Source of the DNA: Bacteroidota bacterium
GTDB lineage: Bacteria; Bacteroidota; Bacteroidia; Flavobacteriales_D; Crocinitomicaceae
Length of the DNA stretch: 64,000 nucleotides
Reading direction: 5' to 3'
Assembly: GCA_016192075.1 (NCBI GenBank)
Contig: JACPUU010000004.1
Coordinates: 186,001 to 250,000 of the forward strand
The notes under the pieces are model-generated. The model was not told where the DNA came from. It made no database searches and saw only the letters and a program-made list of their open reading frames with translations. Made by a program: the position numbers and the translations under genes. Positions 18,578 through 26,749 of this stretch are shown piece after piece; within the stretch, counting starts at the first letter, position 1, and each line of letters opens with the position of its first letter.

Positions 18578-19431
18578 GTGCACCGGATATTTCCAACGAG
18601 CAGAAAATTGAGACGTTTCTGAGAAAGTACACGTGGCTGTTGTACCTGGTAACTATTCTTACAGCGGCGCTTTTGTATGTTGGTATTTATTTTTCAATGC
18701 TGCTGTTTAAAGAGGGGTATTACTGGTCACTGGTGTTGTCGGGTTTACTGGCCCATTCTTTTTTTGTGATAACCATGCATGACGGTGCGCACCGTTCTAT
18801 TACCGGAACAGCGTTTGATTATACGATCATGAATTTTTGCGCCGGGCTCATCGTTCTGCCGCTTTACACCGAGCTTTTTAAAAAATACCATTTGTTGCAT
18901 CATGCCCATACCAATACTGAAAATGATCCGCTCTGGAACGGGATGAAAGAAAAACTATTCAATGAAAAAAGAGGGTTGTACGCTGTGTTGCAATGTTTAC
19001 CTTTTGTTTTTAACCTGTACGTAATCATCAACGGCAAGCGTGAAAAAAAGGCGGGTCAAAAGGGCGGGGTCAATTATTTTCAGGTGCTGCTTTCCCTGGT
19101 GGTGGCAGCTGTTGTGGTAATTACTGCAAAGCCGGGAATCTGGTTTGTACTAGGAACGTTTACGGTTATGACAACGCTGGGTGCAATCCGTTACTGGGGT
19201 GAGCACATGGGCACACTGGATGGCAAAGAGAGCAACACGCACTGGTTTCCGCTGGGCATGGGTATCGGAAATCACGATGTGCATCACCATCACACCAATT
19301 ATTCCTGGTTAACGCTAACCATTGGTTTGCTGTTTCGCAAACTGGATACGAATCCGTTCAAATCGCTTTGGGGAATTTTCTTTGACAAAAAATTTCATCA
19401 TTATAAAAAACGGGAAAAGGAACCGGCTTAA
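18574..19431 (+). CDS. Membrane fatty-acid-desaturase-superfamily enzyme (di-iron hydroxylase/desaturase)
   Basis: This 285-residue membrane protein has the three histidine boxes of the desaturase superfamily: HDGAH (69-73), HLLHH (106-110) and HDVHH (234-238), set among hydrophobic segments. Such enzymes use a di-iron centre and O2 to desaturate or hydroxylate lipids, including fatty acids and carotenoids; the size and box pattern would also fit a carotenoid ketolase or hydroxylase. An earlier ATG at 18541 exists, but 18574 overlaps the preceding stop as ATGA, which suggests coupling. Its stop codon overlaps the stop of the convergent thymidylate-kinase-like gene (19428-19431, TTAA). The substrate is unknown; its coupling to an HMG-CoA reductase makes an isoprenoid plausible. 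Confidence 0.85.
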   Translation: MSAPDISNEQKIETFLRKYTWLLYLVTILTAALLYVGIYFSMLLFKEGYYWSLVLSGLLAHSFFVITMHDGAHRSITGTAFDYTIMNFCAGLIVLPLYTELFKKYHLLHHAHTNTENDPLWNGMKEKLFNEKRGLYAVLQCLPFVFNLYVIINGKREKKAGQKGGVNYFQVLLSLVVAAVVVITAKPGIWFVLGTFTVMTTLGAIRYWGEHMGTLDGKESNTHWFPLGMGIGNHDVHHHHTNYSWLTLTIGLLFRKLDTNPFKSLWGIFFDKKFHHYKKREKEPA

Positions 19432-20030
19432 AATGCTGTTTTTTCGCTGACAACAGTAAACGCCCGTGATGCTAGATCGGCAGCGGTGGTGGTACTGTGA
19501 AGGCTGGTGGCATTCTGCAGATCAAAAAAGTTCCAGCGGTCTAACACCTGGTTTTGAAAGGCTACGAAATTTTCTTCTGAAACGGCAGCGTTAAATCCGC
19601 ATTCATAGGGTGTCACCTTTTTTTTGCGGCTGTAAGCAATAGAGGGATCAAGTTGCAGGCGCAAAATAAGATCGGGTTCCGGAAACTGACTGATCAGCTG
19701 ACGAACCAGGGTTTCATTGGCACCAAGGGCCAGTTCGGGCGCAAAATACTTGAAATAATAACCGTCTATCAAAACTGTTTTTGCATTTGATTTTAAGGCT
19801 TTATCCAATGCATACCGCAGGGAATGTGCCAGAAAAAGCACACGTGAATCAACCGATAAACCGGCCATGTATTTAAGCACATCCTCTTTTGAATTAAAGA
19901 GACGGTGATTGTCTTCCATACTTTGCCAGATAGTTGCAACGGCAGTGTCTTCCATTTTTTTTGAAAGGGTGTTTGTCAGGGTGCTTTTTCCTGATCCGTC
20001 AATGCCGGTGATGCAAATGAGCTTTTTCAG
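19428..20030 (-). CDS. Thymidylate-kinase-like P-loop kinase with a probable CTG start
   Basis: The frame encodes a 200-residue P-loop protein if read from CTG at 20028-20030: (M)KKLICITGIDGSGKSTL, with Walker A GIDGSGKS at residues 9-16. The first ATG (19955) would delete the P-loop, and no ATG, GTG or TTG exists between it and the in-frame TAG upstream, so a CTG (less likely ATT) start is needed. PDLILRLQLDPSIAYSRK resembles the TMP kinase core, but the usual DRY motif reads IDGYY, so the substrate may not be dTMP. The gene begins one base after the nucleotidyltransferase stop, suggesting coupling, and shares its stop region with the convergent desaturase gene. Confidence 0.8.
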   Translation of the reverse strand: MKKLICITGIDGSGKSTLTNTLSKKMEDTAVATIWQSMEDNHRLFNSKEDVLKYMAGLSVDSRVLFLAHSLRYALDKALKSNAKTVLIDGYYFKYFAPELALGANETLVRQLISQFPEPDLILRLQLDPSIAYSRKKKVTPYECGFNAAVSEENFVAFQNQVLDRWNFFDLQNATSLHSTTTAADLASRAFTVVSEKTAF

Positions 20031-20031
20031 A

Positions 20032-21402
20032 TTACTGGATGTTTTTAACCGTTTTTTCTATTTCTTTTGGATCTATTCCGCGTTTTTTCAGGTAATCAAA
20101 ATACGATTCTGATTTGACAAAATAATTTTTCAAAGAGATCAGTAAATCTACAATTAATTTTACAAAAAGAAGAATGGTGAATTTCCAGCCAATTTCCTGC
20201 GCAATGAGTGAAAAAACCATACATGGCGCTTTCATACGTGCCCAAAGTGTTGTAAAAAAAGAAGCGTTTTGAGGCTGATCAGCCAGTTTCAGGCAAACCG
20301 CTTTTTTAGGGAAATAAATGGCGCCGATAATTTTCAGGTAAAGCACAAGTTTTTTGTGAAATGCCGGAAACAGGTTAAAGTAGATGACAAGTTTTTCAAT
20401 ATCCTGGAAGTAGTCGTTGTACGAGGTTTGAAAATCACCGGTTATGCCTGCAATCCGGAATCGTTTTGTTAACCGGCGGTGCAGAAAGCCTGATTTTTTT
20501 TGGTGCAGTTTTTCAAGTAGTGAATCAGTGAAAACCGGCACGCATAAATTGGTCAGTGAAAACGTATAATGTGCTTTTTGTTCTGCACCGGCCTGCCTGA
20601 TCAGATTCAGCAGGTGGGTTTCGTTTATCGGGTGCGTCAGCACCAGGTTATAGACATCCATGCAATCACGTATACCGCATTTAAAAACCCCCATGTGTAA
20701 AATCAGGTGAAGCAGGTTAAATTCCGGTGACATTTTTTTAACGCGGATGCCATAAAAAAGATGATTCTCTGCCGTTTTCCAGGCTTCATCAATAGGTACT
20801 TTAAATTCGGCTGTGGGTGATTTAAGTCCCCATTGTGACCCAACAATACATGAAAAATCAGGGCTGATAAAAGACATGCCAATGTGTGAAAATTTAGCAG
20901 GTTTTTCTTTTTCTCCGCTCCAGCCAAACCCCAGCGGAATAAATCCCAGCCGCATGTAAATGTCCTGAATACGGTCCCAGTCTTCAAGGTGAATCAGAAT
21001 GTCAAAATCATTCATGCGTTTATAGCCGAAATCGTTGTAAACAGTTTGGGTAAAGAGGTTTCCTTTGAGAATGATAACATCGATGTTTTCTTTTTCAAAT
21101 TCTTTCAGAAAAAGACAGGCGGCCTGGTTGCGTTTTTCATTGGCACGAAGAATTTTTTCATGACTCTCTTCAAATTTTTGGCTGACTGTTGTGTTGAGGT
21201 AATGGAGTAAATGATGCTGTTTTAACTGAACGTAGATCCAGGGGGCCAGTTTCCAGTTGCTGCAATAGTCAAAAAAGGTCTGCTGCCCATTTACGTCAGC
21301 TGAAAGCTCTTGCAAAAACTGGTGCAGTTCATGTAATTCATCAGCGGTCTGATTAATTTTAGACAGCAGGGCAGCAAATTTAAATTCAGTAGATTTAGTC
21401 AT
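20032..21402 (-). CDS. Nucleotidyltransferase family protein (NTP_transf_5-like)
   Basis: This 456-residue protein has the pattern of uncharacterised pol-beta-fold nucleotidyltransferases (NTP_transf_5 type): IDVIILKG (about residues 107-114) followed by YNDFGYKRMNDFDILI, where the paired Asp residues in DFD would bind metal. It probably transfers a nucleotidyl group to an unknown acceptor. The start is placed at ATG 21402, overlapping the end of the dikinase gene by 8 nt; ATG 21411 is an alternative. It is the middle gene of a tight three-gene operon (dikinase, this gene, P-loop kinase). A long C-terminal half (about 250 onward) is helical and unassigned. Confidence 0.75.
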   Translation of the reverse strand: MTKSTEFKFAALLSKINQTADELHELHQFLQELSADVNGQQTFFDYCSNWKLAPWIYVQLKQHHLLHYLNTTVSQKFEESHEKILRANEKRNQAACLFLKEFEKENIDVIILKGNLFTQTVYNDFGYKRMNDFDILIHLEDWDRIQDIYMRLGFIPLGFGWSGEKEKPAKFSHIGMSFISPDFSCIVGSQWGLKSPTAEFKVPIDEAWKTAENHLFYGIRVKKMSPEFNLLHLILHMGVFKCGIRDCMDVYNLVLTHPINETHLLNLIRQAGAEQKAHYTFSLTNLCVPVFTDSLLEKLHQKKSGFLHRRLTKRFRIAGITGDFQTSYNDYFQDIEKLVIYFNLFPAFHKKLVLYLKIIGAIYFPKKAVCLKLADQPQNASFFTTLWARMKAPCMVFSLIAQEIGWKFTILLFVKLIVDLLISLKNYFVKSESYFDYLKKRGIDPKEIEKTVKNIQ

Positions 21403-23866
21403 CCAATACAATTTTTCCGGTGGCGCCGTTCATGCGAATGCGATCACCTGTTTTTACCCGTTTTAAAATTCCTTTGGCGCCAACAATGGAAGGGATTCCC
21501 ATTTCGCGGCAAATAATAGAAGTGTGACTTAATAAATTGCCGCGTTCTGAAATTATACCGGCAGCGCTTGCAAACAAATTAATCCATCCCGGTTCAAAAT
21601 AACCTGCAATCAGAATTTTTCCCTTTAGTTCCTGATCTGTAAACTGGTTTGATTCAATAATTAATACCTCGGCATACATTTCTCCGCTGCAGCAACCAAT
21701 ACCGGTGATGAAATTTTTTCCGCCTGTGCCGGTTGGTTCGGTTATCGGCACAAAACCAGTAGTCATCTGATGATAGCGGGCAGCTGCCGTTTGATTCGCA
21801 TACGTTTCGTATTCTTTTTTACGTGCTGCAATAAGGGTTTTATAGGTGTCTTTTTTCGCTGCATGAAGCAGTTCATCCAGTTCCAGGTAAAGGGTATCTC
21901 CCTTGGTTTCAATGATTGATTTTGAAAGCAGATCATGATCCATGGCGCGGGATATTTGCCGCAGCACAGAAAATGTTTTGGTGCGCATAAACCTGAAATT
22001 TTCCCGGTCACGGATTCTGCGAATGGTATTGCGAATTAAAAATTTCAGATAGGCTCGTTTAAAAACATTCCACGGATACGTTGACCTGAGAATTTGGTTG
22101 TAATCAAAACCGGATGGTTGTGCCTGTCTTACACTAACCTGGTCTATGCCTGATTTCAGGTATTCAAAAAAAGCGGTCCGGTTTTCACGGTAATTGGTGG
22201 TTTCCATTTTTAATTCACCGGCTTCACTGCGGTCACCGTATTCTTCAATGTAGTGATTGACCAGGGTATAAAATTCGGGAAAATGCTGCTGTGTTTTTTT
22301 CTCCAGTTCGGTGGAAGAAAGTTGTTGAAACAGTTCTTTCAATGCCGCATTTTGATTGATCTCAGCTACCAGTTTTTGAAATTCGCGCACAATAATGACA
22401 GAGATAACATCACCGGTAGAGAACAGAATGTCATTCACAAAATTAGGGTGCTCCCGGCTTATCCGGGAACCGTTAATGGCTGATCTCAGCCTGGAGAAAA
22501 ACAGGGCCGTGTAAAGCCCGTTAACAGCTGGTGCCAGCCAGTTTGCCGTGAGTTTTTTTTCAATGCTTAAAAACAGGGTTATTGCGTCCTGGTGTGAAAG
22601 GTGGGTCAGGTTAGTTTGTCTTATTTCAGACATTACCTCGTTGTAATGCTTCAGGTAATTTGCCTTGCTTGATCTGAAGCGAAAAAAAGTCATGACCAGT
22701 TTTGAAAAAATCCAGGTTCGCCTGAAAAAAGATTGCCGCGTACCGGGTGGTATAAAAACAACCGGTTCGGTTCCCCATATTTTTGGAAGCAGGCGGACTA
22801 TTTTTTTTCCAAGTGGCAGTTGATAGACCAGGTTTTGCCACGCGGTGATGTTGTAATACAAACGGCCGTTAATGCTACCGCTCATAGATTCAAACCAGAT
22901 TTGATTGGCATCCAGCACTTTTTTTTTCATGCCCAGCTGAATTGCCATGTTGCGGTATGCACCGCTGAATGTACGCCGTGTCAGCGACACCGTGAGCGGA
23001 AGGGTGAGTCCCGGAAAATTTGCTTCACAGGGTGTATTGTCCCATACTGACAAGGGTTTTTCAGCAGGTTTACCGGTGGTGATTGGTCTGATCTGAAGCC
23101 AGTAAAGTTGATTGTCTGCTATGCAAAATTCGAGGTCAACCGGAATTTTTTTTTGTTTAAAACAGGTTTGCGTGCCCTTCACCAGTTCCGGAACGATGGC
23201 CTGAATTTCGGCTTTGATTTCAGCGCCTTTTTTTGCAACCAGCTGTTTGGTTCCATTAAAAAATTCGCCGTCAAAATTTTCTGCTGCATTCAGGTAGGTG
23301 AAGGTTTTCTTTTGCGCCGTAATCATAAAGGCAGATCCTTTACCGGATACCAGGTATTCACCCAAACCGGGAACAATATTCAGCTGCACTGTTGCATCTG
23401 AAAGGTCTTGCGGGTTGTGTGAAAAAGCAACGCCGGAATAAGCCGGATTCAACATTTTCTGAAGAACAATGCCGTATGAAAAACCTTTTTCCAGGTGGTA
23501 TTTTTCATCAATTTCAGCGTATGCCTGAATTACATCTGAAATGGCGGATATAAGCTCATTGGGTTTTACCTGTATGTGAGTTTTGAACTGCCCGGCAAAA
23601 GATTTAACCTGCCCGTCTTCAACGGCAGCGCTTGATCTCACCGCCCAGAATGATTGATCCGGTATTTTTTGATTCTTCCGCCAGGCATCCAATAAACGGC
23701 TCAGTTCTTCTTTTTGTCCGGTTAGATTTTTAAGTGTGTCAAACGGAATAATAAAAAATTCAGGAACCCTGAAACCCTGGTGTTGCAAAAAAATTAATCC
23801 GCAGGCTTTGCTGCCATATTGAAGAAGATCTTCAGATGCATGAACCCCGGAAATTATTTTTGACAT
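21395..23866 (-). CDS. PEP-synthase/rifampicin-phosphotransferase-like dikinase
   Basis: This 823-residue protein has an N-terminal ATP-grasp PEP/pyruvate-dikinase domain (VRSSAAVEDGQVKSFAGQF, about residues 76-94; LEFCIADNQLYWLQIRPI closing the domain near 265), a long central helical region, and a C-terminal swivelling phosphohistidine domain with GNLLSHTSIICREMGIPS (active His781). The PEP/pyruvate-binding barrel of true PEP synthase is absent, so the architecture matches rifampicin phosphotransferase (Rph), which moves the beta-phosphate of ATP to a hydroxyl group of a small molecule via His. It leads the operon with the nucleotidyltransferase and P-loop kinase. It is more likely biosynthetic than for drug resistance, given the neighbours; the acceptor is unknown. 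Confidence 0.85.
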   Translation of the reverse strand: MSKIISGVHASEDLLQYGSKACGLIFLQHQGFRVPEFFIIPFDTLKNLTGQKEELSRLLDAWRKNQKIPDQSFWAVRSSAAVEDGQVKSFAGQFKTHIQVKPNELISAISDVIQAYAEIDEKYHLEKGFSYGIVLQKMLNPAYSGVAFSHNPQDLSDATVQLNIVPGLGEYLVSGKGSAFMITAQKKTFTYLNAAENFDGEFFNGTKQLVAKKGAEIKAEIQAIVPELVKGTQTCFKQKKIPVDLEFCIADNQLYWLQIRPITTGKPAEKPLSVWDNTPCEANFPGLTLPLTVSLTRRTFSGAYRNMAIQLGMKKKVLDANQIWFESMSGSINGRLYYNITAWQNLVYQLPLGKKIVRLLPKIWGTEPVVFIPPGTRQSFFRRTWIFSKLVMTFFRFRSSKANYLKHYNEVMSEIRQTNLTHLSHQDAITLFLSIEKKLTANWLAPAVNGLYTALFFSRLRSAINGSRISREHPNFVNDILFSTGDVISVIIVREFQKLVAEINQNAALKELFQQLSSTELEKKTQQHFPEFYTLVNHYIEEYGDRSEAGELKMETTNYRENRTAFFEYLKSGIDQVSVRQAQPSGFDYNQILRSTYPWNVFKRAYLKFLIRNTIRRIRDRENFRFMRTKTFSVLRQISRAMDHDLLSKSIIETKGDTLYLELDELLHAAKKDTYKTLIAARKKEYETYANQTAAARYHQMTTGFVPITEPTGTGGKNFITGIGCCSGEMYAEVLIIESNQFTDQELKGKILIAGYFEPGWINLFASAAGIISERGNLLSHTSIICREMGIPSIVGAKGILKRVKTGDRIRMNGATGKIVLDD

Positions 23867-23936
23867 ACCGCTGATTTAATGCTAAATTTACTTGAAAAGC
23901 TCAAATTGTGGGCAGAAAATTTAAAACCCGAAACGC

Positions 23937-24917
23937 ATGAAACTGATAATAACCGGTGCCACGGGTTCCCTGGGCGGATACCTGACGCGGCATTTTTCTG
24001 CGGCAGGACATGAAGTAATGGCTTACGGACGCATTAAAAATCCGCCGGCTGAATTGCAGCGTTTTGCATCGTACACGCAGGCAGATATTGTCAGTGCGTT
24101 GCAGTTTCCACAGGCTGATGCGATCATTCATACGGCTGCACTTTCAGATGACAAAGCAACGCCGGCGCAATTGTACTTGCCCAATGTTACAGGTACTAAA
24201 AATGTAGCAGAAGCGTCGCGTCACATTCCAAAATTCATTCACGTTTCGTCTTCGTCCGTTTATCTGCCAAGCCCTGATCTGATTGTTGAAGACATGGCCG
24301 GTAAACAGAACAACCGGCTTCTCTCACCCTACGGAAAATCAAAACTGCTGTCAGAAGAAATGCTGCGCAATACAAGCCGTCATGAACAGTGTTATATTTT
24401 AAGAGCACGGGCATTTTATGGGGTGGGCGACCGGTTGATTATGCCCCGCATGCTGAAACTGGTCAAAAACGGACGCTTTGGTCGCCCCGGAAAAATGGAA
24501 GTGAAAGCATCGCTGACGCATTATGCAAACATGGCTGCTGCTGTTGAAGCATGCCTGAAAGCTGACCGCAAGGGAATTCATACCTATAACGTTGCAGATG
24601 AACAGGTGTATGTTATGATTCATTTGCTGCGTGAACTTTTTACTTCCATGTATGGTCACGCTTTGCCCGAAAAAGAAATTAAAATAGGATTGCTGAAATT
24701 TCTGGCTTTTTTTAAGATTGGTGGTGTAACACCGTTATTGGTGAGATCACTGACAAACGACATGGTACTGGATATTTCTAAAATTAAACGCGAACTGAAT
24801 TACAAGGCAGTGATTGATTTTAAAACGGCGCTGCCGGAGATAAAAAACTGGGTACAGCAAATTGGCGGCCCTGAAGTATTAAGGTCGGGTGATGTCAGGT
24901 TGGCCTGGCAGGTATAG
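23937..24917 (+). CDS. NAD-dependent epimerase/dehydratase (extended SDR)
   Basis: This 326-residue Rossmann enzyme begins MKLIITGATGSLGGYL (GxxGxxG, residues 7-13) and has the SDR catalytic set: Ser in HVSSSSVYLP and YxxxK in SPYGKSKLLSEE. Extended SDRs of this type act on nucleotide sugars or on steroid/isoprenoid-like alcohols and ketones; the substrate cannot be read from the sequence. It is divergent from the dikinase gene with only 70 bp between, so the two probably share a control region. It may be part of the same metabolic block. Confidence 0.87.
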   Translation: MKLIITGATGSLGGYLTRHFSAAGHEVMAYGRIKNPPAELQRFASYTQADIVSALQFPQADAIIHTAALSDDKATPAQLYLPNVTGTKNVAEASRHIPKFIHVSSSSVYLPSPDLIVEDMAGKQNNRLLSPYGKSKLLSEEMLRNTSRHEQCYILRARAFYGVGDRLIMPRMLKLVKNGRFGRPGKMEVKASLTHYANMAAAVEACLKADRKGIHTYNVADEQVYVMIHLLRELFTSMYGHALPEKEIKIGLLKFLAFFKIGGVTPLLVRSLTNDMVLDISKIKRELNYKAVIDFKTALPEIKNWVQQIGGPEVLRSGDVRLAWQV

Positions 24918-25007
24918 AAAAAGAGGGAGGGGCACTTTTTTTCAGTATCTTTCACTGTAGTTTAATTTTGATACACAATTGTTTTACACTTTTTAATACA
25001 CTGAGGT

Positions 25008-26627
25008 ATGAAAAATAAATCGATTTTCCGGGTCATCAAAATGCTCTTACCAGCTCTTTTTATAATGGGCATTGCGGGTTGTACCTACTATCGTGTCAGT
25101 AACAAACGACTGGAGAATAGGAGTGCTGCCAAAATTATTTACAACAACCAGCATACAACTTACTTTGTGCTGCATTCGGGTTATGATGTGTGGGAACTTA
25201 AAAATGTGGCAATAGCAGAAGACCAGGTTTCAGGTGAACTTGCAGACATGGATCAGAAAGCACTGAATTTTTACCAGAAAGCGCACAACAATTCCGGCGG
25301 ACGTGTTACAAAAAATGACAGAGCGTACATAAACCAGGTTCATATTTATGTGGATTCTATTGCTGAGCGGGGAACCAGGGTATTTGTGAAAGAAGAGGAT
25401 ATTAAAGGCATAGAAGTGTATGATCTGAATACCGGTGTCCTGATTTTTTCAGTTGTTGGAACAGCCGCGCTGATTGGCGTGACGGCATTTGGCGTTTTAC
25501 TGGCAATTGCCTGTAACTGTCCTCATGTATATACCTACGACGGAGAAACCTATTATTTTAATAATACACTTTTTACTGGAGCCGTTGCTCTAAACCTGGA
25601 GCGGGATGATTACAAACTCATGCCGGATTATTTTCCGCAATCAGAGACCTATCAGTTTATAGTAAAAAATGAGGAGCAGGAACAGCAGTACACCAATTTG
25701 CTGGAGTTAATTGTGGCAGAACATGATCCCAGAATTCAGGTGTATCCTGACCAGCGGGGAAAACTTTATTCTGTTTCACAACCCCTGCTTGCCACAAGTG
25801 TTACAGATGATTCCGGAAACGATCTGGCCTACCTGACAAATTATGACGATGACCGCGCGTATGTGTTTAATGACCCCGCAGCAACAGATTTTGCACATGC
25901 CTATGCCACTTTCCGGATGCCTGAACAGCGAAGCGATGCGCGCCTGGTTCTTCGTTTAAAAAATACCGAGTGGGGCGGATTTGTGTACCATGAATTTTCT
26001 TCCCTGTTTGGAAGATATCACGACAACTGGGTTAAAAATAACCGCAAAAAGGACCGCGAAGAAATTGAAACAAGCATGAAAGAAATGGGAATTCCATTAG
26101 TGATTTCATTAAAACAGGGTGAAGAATGGGTTGACCTGGATGTTATAAACCTGGTGGGTGAAAGAGCTTATACTACGCTGATTGTTCCTGTTGATGAGGC
26201 TTACCTTGGTGGAAATGAAATTCAGATTCGTGTCCGGTCAGGGTTTATGTTCTGGAAATTGGATTACCTGGCAATGGATTTTTCACCAGCTGATAATTTT
26301 ACGGCAACCAATCTTTTTCCTTCAGCTGCAAGCGGCAATAATGATGCCAATTACCTGACACAATTAAGTGCAGACGATGATTTATACATGGAACATCTGG
26401 TCACCGGTGATTCTGCCCACATTGAGTTTCAGGGAATAAAAACGGCTACCGGAAAATCACGGACCATTATTCTGCACAGCAAAGGGTATTACCTTTCAAC
26501 AGCTGAATTTGAAGGTAAACCCAACCGTGAAGAGCTGGTAAAATTCAAGCAGGAGGGAGAACTTTCAAGGTTCTCTAAACAATTGTACGATGAGTATTTT
26601 GGATCCTTGACGGTGGTTTTTGAGTAA
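25008..26627 (+). CDS. Uncharacterised lipoprotein
   Basis: This 539-residue protein has a lipoprotein signal (lipobox IAGC, Cys near residue 25), a variable region, a hydrophobic stretch (about 150-170) ending in CNCPHVYTYDGETYYFNN, and a mostly beta C-terminal half. The motif CPHVYTYDGE resembles one seen in secreted or surface proteins of unknown function; I do not recognise a named family. It stands alone, 90 bp after the SDR, and converges with the radical SAM gene. Function unknown. Confidence 0.75.
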   Translation: MKNKSIFRVIKMLLPALFIMGIAGCTYYRVSNKRLENRSAAKIIYNNQHTTYFVLHSGYDVWELKNVAIAEDQVSGELADMDQKALNFYQKAHNNSGGRVTKNDRAYINQVHIYVDSIAERGTRVFVKEEDIKGIEVYDLNTGVLIFSVVGTAALIGVTAFGVLLAIACNCPHVYTYDGETYYFNNTLFTGAVALNLERDDYKLMPDYFPQSETYQFIVKNEEQEQQYTNLLELIVAEHDPRIQVYPDQRGKLYSVSQPLLATSVTDDSGNDLAYLTNYDDDRAYVFNDPAATDFAHAYATFRMPEQRSDARLVLRLKNTEWGGFVYHEFSSLFGRYHDNWVKNNRKKDREEIETSMKEMGIPLVISLKQGEEWVDLDVINLVGERAYTTLIVPVDEAYLGGNEIQIRVRSGFMFWKLDYLAMDFSPADNFTATNLFPSAASGNNDANYLTQLSADDDLYMEHLVTGDSAHIEFQGIKTATGKSRTIILHSKGYYLSTAEFEGKPNREELVKFKQEGELSRFSKQLYDEYFGSLTVVFE

Positions 26628-26661
26628 CCTGTTGTGGACTTTTTGTTTGTCAGTTTTTTTG

Positions 26662-26729
26662 AATCTGCATTATAAATTAACGCAAATCCGGTATACCTTA
26701 AGGTGGTGAGAATTTATAGTCCGCAGATT
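26662..26729. terminator. Inverted repeat in a convergent gap, possible bidirectional terminator
   Basis: AATCTGC and ATAAATT (26662-26678) are mirrored by AATTTAT and GCAGATT (26711-26729), giving an interrupted long stem between the convergent lipoprotein and radical SAM genes. No strong T-run follows the second arm, so a terminator role is tentative. Confidence 0.4.
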
Positions 26730-26749
26730 ATAAAGTGAAAGTGGAATTA

